From Hyposmocoma kahamanoa (Eukaryota; Arthropoda; Insecta; Lepidoptera; Cosmopterigidae), in contig NW_020654422.1 of assembly GCF_003589595.1 (NCBI RefSeq), forward strand, positions 16,210,368 to 16,274,367: a stretch of 64,000 nt of DNA, written 5' to 3'. Under the pieces are notes generated by a model, which searched no databases, had not been told where the DNA came from, and worked only from the letters and a program-made list of their open reading frames with translations. Both the position numbers and the translations under genes were made by a program. Of the stretch, positions 1 to 10,272 are shown in pieces. Position 1 is the stretch's first letter. Each line of letters opens with the position of its first letter.

Positions 1-138
1 CTCGAGGACTTAACATTTATACAATGAAAGACAGCGATATATTGTTTCATATATTTGTTTTAAAAAAGTAGTAAAAATTACAAAATGAGTAAATAAAATG
101 CCATACTTACTAGTTATTAAATAAAATTCTGACACCAA

Positions 139-1050
139 CTATTTATTAGTTGTCTTGAAACCTCTTATGTCTATTGGGTATTCACCATCATCATTATCTG
201 AAGCGGGTTTATTACTATCCGTTTCCCTTTTTGGTGCTGCTATATTAATTTTCTCGCCTCCGTACACGTATTCATTGGGATTTAGTGGCACGAACTGGGG
301 CACATCAGATTCCGTTGTTGTTTTATCATTTTGGTTAGGTTTCTTTGTATGGCTATCATTTTCATGAATTGAACCAAACGTGGGACGCGTTTCCGCCGTT
401 GGAGGTGATTGCGTTTGACCATAGTTGTTCTGGCTTGTGTATCCATTGTTTTGAGTCGACTGATCCGAAGGTTGGTTGTTGTAGCCGTTATTTGGATTGC
501 CATACCCTTGTGTTGTTTGCTCCGGTCTATTGAAATTGTTCTGATTGACGTGTTGGTATTGATTACCGTTATGATTATGTCCGTAGCCGTTGTGGTTGCC
601 ATTGCTGTTGGGATGTTGTCCATAATGGTTATGATAGGGTCTGTTTGAGTTTACGTTATTGTAATTACCATTTTGGTTTTGCCAAGGTCGTCCATGCCCA
701 AAATTATTATGTCCATGAGGACGGTATGGTCCGTTGTTATGATTGTATTGTCCATGTCCTTGGTTTGGTCGATTTTGAGGTCCAGGACTGTAATCATTGT
801 CGGGGCTTTCATCAACGATGACAATTACCGTTTCTGGCTGTTCTGTTCTGGGTGGTTGGGGGCGAGAATGACCACCAACTTGCACGTGACCTTCGAAGTT
901 AAATCCGCCAAGAACAGTATTCGCCACTCCTTGCACCGTATGATGAACATGTTTGTGTGCCCCACCTAGTATGCCCGTAAGTGAAGGCAGGTGACCGTTA
1001 CATTGAAATATCACACTTACTAAAACCACTATTATAACGTTCCTCAGCAT
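139..1050 (-). CDS. Secreted Asn/His/Gly-rich low-complexity protein, 303 aa
   Basis: Single-exon ORF read leftwards from ATG at 1048-1050 to TAG at 139-141. Residues 1-19 form a typical signal peptide: a short basic start, a hydrophobic VIIVVLVSVIF core, then a likely cut after QCNG. The next ~70 residues hold His- and Gly-rich sequence; about 90-215 is low complexity, dominated by Asn, Gly, His, Pro, Gln and Tyr; the tail is acidic and ends YPIDIRGF. There are no cysteine pairs after the signal and no transmembrane segment, so I infer an extracellular structural, silk-like or cuticle-associated product; no named family is recognised. The neighbour at 1507-2151 has the same strand, a signal peptide and a similar D-Y-x-I-D-[IV]-R ending, suggesting an old tandem duplication. 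A TATA-like box lies at 1177-1185. No clear AATAAA is seen between the stop and the window edge. Confidence 0.8.
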   Translation of the reverse strand: MLRNVIIVVLVSVIFQCNGHLPSLTGILGGAHKHVHHTVQGVANTVLGGFNFEGHVQVGGHSRPQPPRTEQPETVIVIVDESPDNDYSPGPQNRPNQGHGQYNHNNGPYRPHGHNNFGHGRPWQNQNGNYNNVNSNRPYHNHYGQHPNSNGNHNGYGHNHNGNQYQHVNQNNFNRPEQTTQGYGNPNNGYNNQPSDQSTQNNGYTSQNNYGQTQSPPTAETRPTFGSIHENDSHTKKPNQNDKTTTESDVPQFVPLNPNEYVYGGEKINIAAPKRETDSNKPASDNDDGEYPIDIRGFKTTNK

Positions 1051-1176
1051 TTTTTGAATTATTTAGTATTACTGTGTAAACTGATATCCTTTCGAGATGG
1101 GACGATTCACTGCGTAGTGTACAGGCGAACGACTGCGGTCAAGTTCGTCTTCGCTTGATTATCTCACAAAAACCTG

Positions 1177-1185
1177 TTTTATAAA
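1177..1185 (-). promoter_or_regulatory. Possible TATA box for the 139-1050 gene
   Basis: The minus strand reads TTTATAAAA about 127 bp upstream of the ATG. This would place transcription start near 1145-1155 and give a 5' leader of about 100 nt. No strong initiator motif is visible, so this is position plus motif only. Confidence 0.35.
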
Positions 1186-1506
1186 GTAATTCGTCGTAGC
1201 TAATACATATTTTTTACAGAACATCCTCGTCTAAGGTAAACTTGTATTTATTGAGCGGATATCACTTTAATTGTATTGGCACTAAGTGTAAAATTCCCAA
1301 ATCAAATAGCTCAATATTTTTTTCGCGGTTAAAACCCTTGCCTAGACACACACAGCATGCGGTGGGAATACCTAAATATACAAAATGACGAATATAATGT
1401 AGATAAATATATAACGTAAATTATATAAAAACTAAGTAAAATAATAAGATTCATCAATTGTAATTAATTCTATGTAAATAATAGTAAACAATACATCTTT
1501 AGGTTA

Positions 1507-2151
1507 TTATTGGTGGCGTACATCAATATCATAATCTTGATCATTATCGTTTATTTTATTCTTGTTTCCATTGTTTTCCTCTTTTATCACGGGCGTTGGT
1601 GTGACGTATTCTGGTGCAAATGTATTCATTGGTATGGTGCTCTGAGGTGGTGATTGGTTGTTGGAAGGATTGTTTATAAACTTCACCGTTTTCGGCAGAC
1701 CGTGATACAAATCAACTTTGAAAAAAGCTGGAGGTTGATTAAAAGTTATACGGTCATCGTAACCAGGGTTATATGGCCTTGAAATTATTGTACCTATGCT
1801 TAATTGCATGTTGGGAATATTACTCAACGACGGGACGTTAAGTTGGGTACTTCCGAAGTTAGAGCCGTGCAGAATCGTAGAATATAAGTTGCTGTTCCTT
1901 GGGTTGTAAGTATTCTGTAGCTGATGATTCGACTTGATGATGAAGGATCTTAGGACTCCAGGATGTCCAGTCAATCCGTTTGCCATGTTATTCATATCTT
2001 GTAGAGTGTTTTGGAGATTTTGCAACACGAAACTTTGCAACTGTTGAACATTGTTCTGATTTATCGCAATCACATTTGGAAGTTGCGCGGGCACTTTCAA
2101 CACTAACTTCAAAGTAGTCAATAACACTAACATAAACTTTGGTATTAACAT
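1507..2151 (-). CDS. Secreted Asn/Gln/Pro-rich protein, 214 aa
   Basis: Single-exon ORF from ATG at 2149-2151 to TAA at 1507-1509. Residues 1-23 form a signal peptide (MLIPKFMLVLLTTLKL core, likely cleavage near VPAQ). The mature part starts with a Gln/Asn-rich amphipathic stretch (about 25-55, NNVQQLQSFVLQNLQ), has a more ordered middle (100-160, including PPAFFKVDLYHGLPK) and ends in an Asn/Asp-rich tail closing on YDIDVRHQ. The ending resembles the downstream neighbour's YPIDIRG, and the two genes are 456 bp apart on the same strand. A TATA-like TTTAAAAG lies near 2219-2226 and an AATAAA (minus strand) at 1247-1252. No known domain is recognised; an extracellular or glandular secretion is inferred from the signal peptide and composition only. 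Confidence 0.75.
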   Translation of the reverse strand: MLIPKFMLVLLTTLKLVLKVPAQLPNVIAINQNNVQQLQSFVLQNLQNTLQDMNNMANGLTGHPGVLRSFIIKSNHQLQNTYNPRNSNLYSTILHGSNFGSTQLNVPSLSNIPNMQLSIGTIISRPYNPGYDDRITFNQPPAFFKVDLYHGLPKTVKFINNPSNNQSPPQSTIPMNTFAPEYVTPTPVIKEENNGNKNKINDNDQDYDIDVRHQ

Positions 2152-4334
2152 TATAGATTTTTTTTGCTATACACATCTGGTATTGAACCTACCAGCTAGC
2201 TAACCTGTGTTAAAAAGGCTTTTAAATGTAGAAATGTCCGTAGGACTCATTAAAATGCACTTAACAAATGATTCGCTGGTACTAAGTCACATCATTTGTT
2301 AAAGAGTTATTAATGTCCATTGGACAATATTTATTAATGTAACTTAGACAATATTTGCTAATGATACATTGGCTACCGTGACTAACGAACACCACCAAGA
2401 TCATGTGTTTAAATAAATAGTTCAGGAATACTCGTAGATACGATGGTGTTGCATAGAAGCCATGATACCTATACAGATGTCGCGAAAAGGTCTAAGTTGT
2501 TCTATGTACCTAACATATCGATATATGTATTAGATCCCAAGTAAGTTCTTTGTCATGGAATAGCATTTTTTACATCTTAACTTAGTAAACATATATTTTT
2601 ATGTGTATTTTATAAAACCTACATTTTCATATTTAAAAGTAACAAAATACTTAGTGTTTTCTTTACTTAATATATACTTAATAATAATTTTAATCTTAAT
2701 AATATTACTTAATAACATGGCATCTATAATATATACAAAAAAGATACATTTTAAGTGAAAAAGTAGAAAATGCTATTTTGTAGAACAATTTGCGAGAGAG
2801 GTATCGATATATCTCCGTACTAATTGTACGTAGATGTATGGCTAAATACGTCCAGTACCTATGCTTTTAAAAAGTGAAGTTAGCTGTTGTATATATCTAG
2901 ATATTTTAAATTGATGCTATACACTTATGGTAAATCTCGCACTTGAAGAAGTGTAGTTTCTTTAGATCTCGAGAGACTGGATGTTACATTGTATACAGAC
3001 CAATTAATTGTAATTCAGTAATGTATATACGCTGTTGGTGTAGGTACGTAGACGACAACTGAATTAGCTTATAATTTTATTTATTTCTTAAGAATTGGTG
3101 ACTTGTCGTGTAGGTAGGTACGTCACTTGGTATTCGCAGAACAAGACAATGAAATACTTACAAGCATTTATATTTCTTTAATGTTAAATATTTAGTAGGC
3201 AGCTTAATTGTGACGTACTTGCAGTTAATGTATGGAAAAATCCACAAGGCATCCCAAGTACATGTAAGTACAGTCATGGTGTTTCCCGTATTAGTTATCG
3301 TTACGCTTCAAGTACAGTTATCAACAAGTTGGACTTTGAATCACGTGTTGGATTGAATTTGAATAATATTTTAATAATTAAGTTTGACGACCTCCGCCTC
3401 CGTGGCCGAGTCAATGTAGAAAAACTAACTTTTCTATATTGTCTTGGATCTGGGTGTAACATGGGTGCTTTAGTTACTTGGCATCAGAGCAATATGTGAT
3501 GTTGTCTAATATTTCGACTCATCCGAATAACAAGAGTCCGATGTGGTTATACAGCGAAACGAGGATAAATACATAATCTCGATAATGAAACTAAGGCCTG
3601 TCTATAGGCGTTTTCAGAATTTTTATGTTATTTAATTTGGGAAATATAAAATCTAACAACCGCGGATCCGATATCCTCAGCGAAGAATAACGATAGAAAT
3701 ATACAGTCTCAGGAGAGAATAAGCAGTCTTGCACTTAGGTCTTTGTTCTATGGACGAGTCGATTTATTTAATTTCCATTTAGTGTAAGACTGTTTAACTA
3801 GGCAATTACTACTGAACGTAAATAAATTCCTAGTTCCGTGCAAAGATACTATCAGAATTGCGTTTAAGATGTTTTAAATCGCTCTTTCATTTATGTGTAA
3901 ACACAAACAAACTCAAGACACACGGATGTGAAATAAGTGCAAATTATCTGTCTGCGACCTTGTTGTTTACCATTACTATTGTTGTCGGTTTATCACCTAT
4001 GTTCGAATACACACAGCAACATTACATATTTAAATTTGTTCTTCTAAGGAAATAAAACAATATGATTTCGTTAAAATTGTATTAAATAACAAGAATTTAA
4101 AGTTAACAGCAGAAGTCGTTAACGAATAGAATTTGACAACAAAGGAACGTTAGAAAATACAAAAATAGAATTAACATCAAGTATACCCGTACAACGAAAA
4201 ACACACGATTTTGGTTTACTTTTGAATGACTATTGCGATCAAAGAAGTTCGTTCGGTGTTAGTGGCGGCTGTAAAGCTGCAAGCTACTTTTTGTACATAA
4301 AGCATTATGGTGTGAGATTCTTCTTTTAAGATAC
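2152..4334. other. Intergenic, AT-rich, no gene seen
   Basis: Contains a SINE fragment at about 3389-3475 and otherwise unique-looking AT-rich sequence. No coding exon with plausible splice sites was found here. Confidence 0.5.
3389..3475 (+). repeat. SINE-B family fragment
   Basis: The tRNA-like A-box region (CCTCCGTGGCCGAG) is joined directly to the tail module AACTAACTTTTCTATATTG. The same tail follows the complete tRNA-like heads at 17638 and 21097. Here the B-box half is deleted. Confidence 0.5.
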
Positions 4335-4745
4335 TTTTTTTATTATACCAAGTAATGGGACGAACAAGTGGTACAAGTGGTGGTGGAACTGGTGGTAAGC
4401 GACACACCTGTCCTTAGCAGTTGCATTGCCACTCAGTTTTTTTTATAATATCAAGTGATGGGACAAACAAGTCGTGCGTCTGATGGTAAGCTACACGCCT
4501 GTCCATGACAATTACAGTGCCACTCAGAGCTTTAAATTGCAAAGATCTGAGGGGCACTGTCACTGCGCCCGTCTCTCCGAGACTTGAGTTGACAAGTCCC
4601 ATGTGCCTGTAATTTCACCAGCACCCTTACCCTTCAAAACCGGAACACAAATCTGAGGGGTACTACTCGAAGAACTCCTTGTGAAAGCGTTCATCCAAGG
4701 AAGTAGTGCCACCTTTAACCTATTTCTGTAGTCATGCCGTAACGT
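4335..4745 (-). repeat. RP-1 retroposon-like repeat (partial copy plus longer copy)
   Basis: A partial copy (4335-4434) is followed by a longer one (4435-4745), both showing a T-run then ATAATATCAAGTGATGGGAC at the left. The sense strand is taken as minus, because the T-run reads as an A-rich 3' tail. Shared internal words include GTTGACAAGTCCCATGTGCC and CACTCAGAGCTTTAAAT. About a dozen further copies lie in the window. Confidence 0.75.
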
Positions 4746-4754
4746 GAGCAAAAC

Positions 4755-4955
4755 GGCGCGGCGTTCCGGTTTTGAAAGGTAAGTGTCCTGGTGAAATTAC
4801 AGCCACACGGGTTTTGTCAACTTTTGTCTCATGGTGACGGGTGCAGTTGCAGACCTCTCAGACCTTTGCGATATAAAGCTCTGAGTGGCACTGCAACTGC
4901 TATGGACAGGCGTGTTGCTTAGCATCAGGCGCAGGACTTGTTCGTTCCGTAACTT
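4755..4955 (+). repeat. RP-1 copy in opposite orientation
   Basis: The reverse complement of the same module follows the previous copy with almost no spacer, so together they form an inverted pair of about 200-bp arms. The 5' part (AGCTCCTTGTGAAAG end) is missing here. Confidence 0.7.
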
Positions 4956-5014
4956 ATCCGTCGTTCATCACAGAATCCTTTGCAACTGTCTGCCCATATT
5001 TTGACCGACATCAA

Positions 5015-5190
5015 AATAGGGAGGAGTTACGCGATAACTCCGCCATTTGTGAACCGATATTGATGATTCTTTTTTTGTTGGAAAGAGGGTACCTCAGAAG
5101 TTGTCCCATTTAAATTCGAAGAAAATATTGCACCCCTAAGGGTGGTAAACTAGGGGATGAATGACTGTTGAGGTCGATTTTTTTAACCGG
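5015..5190 (+). repeat. Dispersed repeat, one arm of the family seen at 40.7-41.06 kb
   Basis: Shares GTTGGAAAGAGGGTACC, TCCCATTTAAATTCGAAGAA and CTAAGGGTGGTAAACTAGGG with both arms of the inverted repeat at 40681-41057. Sequence of this type is commonly associated with LINE 3' ends in moths; that assignment is an inference. Confidence 0.55.
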
Positions 5191-5756
5191 AGGTTAGGTT
5201 ATTGTTCCACTAAGCACGAGTCCTCTGAAGAGATTGTTATCAGTGTATTTTTCGCTTATTCAGAAAGTCCACTGCAAACTTATTTTAATCGCGGCAGTCA
5301 TTCTTTTTGAATAAATTTATGAGTTATAATTTATTACGACTCAGAATTCTTAGGATTCCATAAAGATTAACGCAACTGGTAACTTTGATATTTCGCGAAA
5401 TAGTAAAAAAAATGTATTTCAGCTGTTTTACTGAAGGAAACCCTTCAGTTTGGTTTTGTTTCTTGAGTTTTTTAGTTATAGGTAACATAATATAATTTTA
5501 ATATAATTGTATACACATTATATAATGAAGGCTAACAGATTATCTTTATGGAATCCTTTACAAATTAAAAAATAACAACGACTAAAATATTATTATCTAC
5601 AATCTTAATATTAATAAGGCACATTACACTTAATTATATTTGGTTAAACACACAGTGATCTACAACGATTTTGCTTTTACTGAAAAGGTGGATATTTTAA
5701 TAAATAGAGTGTTAGTGGAGGCGGTGCATATTTATAGAACATTTAAAAACTTATAT

Positions 5757-5856
5757 TTAAGGAACAGGCTGCTCAGGTCCTAAAGGTGCTTCTTGACGGT
5801 GTAGCTTCACCGCAACTTGCACAGGAGCACGTTGTGCCACTACATTGTACACGGAA
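5757..5856 (-). CDS. Probable last coding exon of an unidentified gene
   Basis: On the minus strand a good acceptor (AATATTAAATTTTAG) precedes an open segment that starts after one split-codon base and encodes 32 residues, SVYNVVAQRAPVQVAVKLHR followed by QEAPLGPEQPVP and a TAA at 5757-5759. A variant poly(A) signal ATTAAA lies about 55 bp downstream (5696-5701 on the plus strand as TTTAAT). Local GC is clearly higher than in the flanks. It is not obviously the end of the tetraspanin gene upstream, whose coding introns are all phase 0 and whose last exon has its own stop, although an alternative C-terminus cannot be excluded. The upstream exons were not found and the protein is not recognised. 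Confidence 0.45.
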
Positions 5857-8192
5857 CTAAAATTTAATATTGATTAAATTTTAAATCTCTACTTTGTTTT
5901 AATAATAATTCAATTTGAATATCATCATCGCCATGATCTTTAATATTAGTATTTATTCGGAAGTCAGATTCCCCGAACGATTAAACTTAAACCATTACAA
6001 GGTGGCTTGCCAGCTGACAATGGGTAGTCCACCTGACAAAACTGGGCAGCCTTGTTATATAAAAAAAAAACGTATTGCACAACACCACATTGCGAAAGGT
6101 TAAAGGGTTATTGCAATGCTCATGAGTTGCCAACAACATTCCCTTAAAAAACTAAAGTATTTTTCAGGAGATTACGACAGAATTGACAAAGAATAACGAC
6201 ATTGTGTTACAGTTGTGAGAAAGCCTGAGAAAAAATATGTGAAGGGTCGACCATATTATAAATTTGGGAATCAAAAATGTTATGGCAGTTTGCACACTTG
6301 ATCTAAAAGCGCCCTGCGTTGCGGTTGACAATGCAATGCAAATTTTTTGTACATGATTATTTATAATTAATCTGAAACCTTAACACGGCACTCACATTAA
6401 CAAACTACTTTTATCTTCGTTGTACTTATATTAAGTGTTTGTTTTTCGGTTAATTTGTATGGGTTGTGATTTGTATGGGAACTGCAATAAAAATGTATGA
6501 ATTTCCAGTAGTAGTAGAAAAAAATTTGTTTGTTTTTAGTTATGAATTAAAATATTCAAATTCAAAATTATACATATATGAATAGTTCTCGTTGACACTC
6601 CTCTACAGTTCGTAATAGTTAAGAACACAAACAATTAAAACACATAAATATACACCTGAGCAAAAACGACACAATTATACCTTAATTGAGACAGAATAAC
6701 CCAACGCACAATGTATAAATTTAAGTGCAGATCATGTAGGTTTTGTTGTCCGATGTTTCATTGCGGCATAATAGATTTTTTTTGAGGAATAATTCCGTAA
6801 GGTTACTGCAGTGCGCGCTTTGTCTCTTGTTATTCTCATAGAAGCGATCTCATATATTTTTGGTCAGGCAATAATAATATTACAATAATTATTTTCTTAA
6901 CATTATTCGCTTGCATTTTTTAAATTCTCAACCCTACATTTTAAGTACACGTTGTTATCGCAATTATAACAAAATATAGCACCATTTAAACATATATGTA
7001 GGCGGTGTTTGAAAAATTGGTATTGAAATGGTACGCACAAAAATAATTAGAAGATATCATTTTGATGACACTGTGTTAAGAAATTATGTCACTATAAATA
7101 TAAAGAATTCTTGGGAACGGGTTTTCTTATTATGTTTAAGCTTTTGCGTTATTATACTATGTAATAGTAATAATAAAATAATTTATTCATTTCCAAAAGC
7201 AAATAACATAACACAGAATACGATGAAGTGTTATGTGTCTGTATTCGTTTATTTGCTTAAAAGCTTGTAGCTCAGTAAATTATGTCAGTGTTAGGCTATA
7301 TTTGGAGCAGAAATAACATTTTGCAAAAATTGTTAAACCAGAATCTCATGACACGAAATCAACCAATAATAAGAAGAGTGCACGAAAGAAGCCTTCCCTT
7401 ACGATATAATTCAGGGCAAAAATCGGCGAGTAACTTATATCGATTGGCAAATCGTTTCAACACGATAGCAAGCATTACAGTGAATGCCATCAGTACTATA
7501 AGAATAATAAAAATTTATGTATAAAAATCACACCACATCAAAAACGATTTTTGCAATTGGACGTAGTTAAGCAAAAAGGACGAAATAGGAAGCGTATACC
7601 TTTAATTCGTGAAGGTAGCAAATAGGTAGCAATTATTGGGAATACATATTTCTGGAAAATCTGCTCCCTTCATGCTCAACAAAGTGGCAACCAGCCATCT
7701 TGATATCAGAATGGCTGTTTGTCAATTATTTTTTGATTTCTCAGAATATATCAAAGGTACCAATTATTTAGAAAAGGTAGCAAATAGGTAGTAATTTTTG
7801 AATATAATATATATATAATAATACACTCAGTGCCAGATGCGACAGGCGACCAGCCATCCTGACGGTCACAAAAATGAGATATATGTACTAAACGGTTCCT
7901 AAAGTCTAACCTCTTAAATCAGCAAAAATAATCCAACATATATAAATATCTCTGGTACTGAGAAATATTTTCAACTTCAAACTGCCATATCTAGAAAGTG
8001 ACTGGATGTGCATTGGATCCTTTTTGTTTAACTACGTCCAATTATACCAAGTGATTTGAATTTAAGTGTAACTTTGATACGCCCTTACAAGGTATCATAT
8101 GTATGTACCAAAAATAGTTGTAAGTTTAATCTGAAACATCACGTGAAACGCAAATAAATGAATGTGTTGCCAGCATGATTCTTAATTTCCTA

Positions 8193-8355
8193 AAGCGTCA
8201 AAACACACTGACAGCGCATGCAGGTCGGGTGCGTGTCGGGTCCCGCGTCCGCTCGTGGTGTGTTTTCGTCCATATAAATACACGGAATCACACCCGCTGT
8301 GCACCCGACCCGACACGCACCCGACCTGTACCCGTTGTCTGTATGTTTCACGCTT
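8193..8355. repeat. Palindromic MITE-like element, 163 bp
   Basis: The left half (AAGCGTCAAAACACACTGAC, then CAGGTCGGGTGCGTGTCGGG) is matched by the reverse complement of the right half (CCCGACACGCACCCGACCTG, then TTTCACGCTT) over nearly the whole length. GC content is far above the flanks. No clear target duplication was found. Confidence 0.6.
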
Positions 8356-9282
8356 CAAGTTAACAGATTCTGATTCATTAAGGGTTTGAGTAGTTTAGAG
8401 TATAGATACTTTTAGCCCACGGTGCAGTTGAGCTACTCAAATTGTCAATTAGTTACATTTACGAGTACGTGGACATAGCGGTAGCTAGGTAAATTGGTTC
8501 TCTAGGTGCTCCGGAGTTAATTTTGTAACTCTGGTACTCAGAGTGTAGGGAATTCCCTGCTTTGAGACCACATAAGTGATGTGATTGCTTGACATATTAC
8601 TATTGTTCTGCTATAAGAACACTGAGTACGTATTCTGGCTACACTTTTTTGCTTATGGAAACTGGCTTAAATGATTAAAATTTAAAATGAAAACGATTGC
8701 TCTATGCACATTGGTATATGTATATAATATTGTAATTCTAACAATAAACACTTTTTGTTATAACTCTTTTTGATGTATTATTTTCTAAACAACTCGTAGT
8801 TAAGTTTTACTGTACTTTTCATATTTCTGTATTTATATTACTGTATATTTCGACTTAGATACATTTGTTTATATATAAATTCGGTCATGGTTTCTAGAAA
8901 CTAGTCGCTATACTAAACAAGAACAATGTTTTAAATTCTACCATCATGTAACATTCGATGAACACAGTAAAGTTGTTATGAAAATTTCTTATTAAATACA
9001 TGGTGTATTGCTAACATTAAATTTTTATTTTTTGTATTTTCAGCCACAATATGATAATCTCTGAAAGGTGACAATAAATGAATTACTTTTTAGGATAACG
9101 GCCTACATCAAAAACGCCTTTTTAACGCAAATTTTAAAAGAACTGAGGTGTAACTGGCCCGCAAAGCTAACGGATCCTGCACCGGCCACTTTTAACCAAG
9201 TACATTCTGAACACAGCTGTGCAGTTCAAATAGTGACATCTAATAAATTTATTTAAATTGAATATTATGTTTTTATAGTGTT

Positions 9283-9370
9283 TTTTGTGACGATACTCCA
9301 CTACTTTGTTATTATTATTATTATTATTGACACAAAGATCGTACAAACACAAAGAAAAGTTCATTTGATA
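9283..9370 (-). repeat. SINE-C tail fragment
   Basis: Carries the CACTACTTTGTTATTATTAT run and ACAAACACAAAGAAAA seen at the tails of SINE-C copies at 16.8 and 43.0 kb. The tRNA-like head is not recognisable here. Confidence 0.3.
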
Positions 9371-10128
9371 CGACTTTTTTGTCACGTTGAGGCAATAGAG
9401 GCTGGACGTGGCAGTACAATCGAAGGAATTTTTCTTTGTGTTTATTCAATTTTGGTATGAATAATAATAGCTTTGACATCTAATTAAGTTGAAATTAGGG
9501 GACAATAATATTATTGTGAATTTATATTTAAAGATCGATGTACAGACAACAGCACATCAAGCTATACATTGTAAGATAGTCTTATAGAAGTTTTAGCGGT
9601 TAAAACAAATAGAAACTAAAAAAATAACTAATTAGTCAGATTTCGAATTCCACATGCAGATCCATTATAAAACTCGTTATGACCAATAGTGTTAAAATTG
9701 CATTGTAGTAGTATCACTAGTACAGTTGCCACATTGCACATTGGGTTACTTTATAGAAGTATACATACAGATTACATCGATGAGTGACGAATCTCTTGGA
9801 AAAATATTTCATCTCTCTTTGATTTACTTAATAAAGAGAAAGAAAGAAGATGTAAAGGTGTAAGGTTTTCCCAGGAGATTTTGCATTTGTAATAAGAATT
9901 TTATACGCTGACATTATCGCTTATAGTCGATATAGGCATGTGTTTGTCGGGGCCAGAGTGTAGGGGGCAGGGAGGTCGTTTCACGCTCCGTTTACAGCGG
10001 GGTCTTTCTACGATTTTACGCGTTCGTTGCGAGCTCCTGCTCGTTGGAAGTTTCGACAAATCCCCGACAGACGCTGACTTGTCGAAAACCTTCCTGTTGT
10101 TAGCGGGCTTGGGCCGCTTAGGCCGAGG

Positions 10129-10272
10129 TCAGTCGATCACGTGTTTGATCTTCGCGTATAAGACGCACGCGAACAGGAAGCCGAAGATTGGTATGACAGA
10201 CATCCCGACACCAACGGCAGCGAGGATGATTAAATGATCGCGTATGTGATTTATGAAGTAGCGTATACATCC
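10129..10272 (-). CDS. Tetraspanin exon 5: last loop cysteine, TM4, C-terminus
   Basis: Acceptor TTTCTTTCCAG|GGATGT, stop TGA at 10129-10131. It encodes 47 residues starting GCIRYFINHI, then TM4 (LIILAAVGVGMSVIPIFG) and the tail AKIKHVID. No donor precedes the stop. Confidence 0.92.
   Translation of the reverse strand, partial: GCIRYFINHIRDHLIILAAVGVGMSVIPIFGFLFACVLYAKIKHVID

Larger units (their letters stand above)
5857..10128. other. Intergenic / 3' flank of the tetraspanin gene
   Basis: Mostly AT-rich sequence with no supported coding exon. It holds a palindromic element at 8193-8355 and a SINE-tail-like stretch at about 9283-9370. The GC-rich stretch at about 9940-10128 is probably tetraspanin 3' UTR, being contiguous with the terminal exon and having no open frame of its own. 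Confidence 0.45.

Noticed and set aside
155..648. Several plus-strand and alternative-frame ORFs over 155-970
   Set aside because: They are shadows of the Asn/Gly/His-rich gene on the minus strand; the repeated codons keep other frames open. The minus 303-codon frame has the signal peptide and sensible composition.
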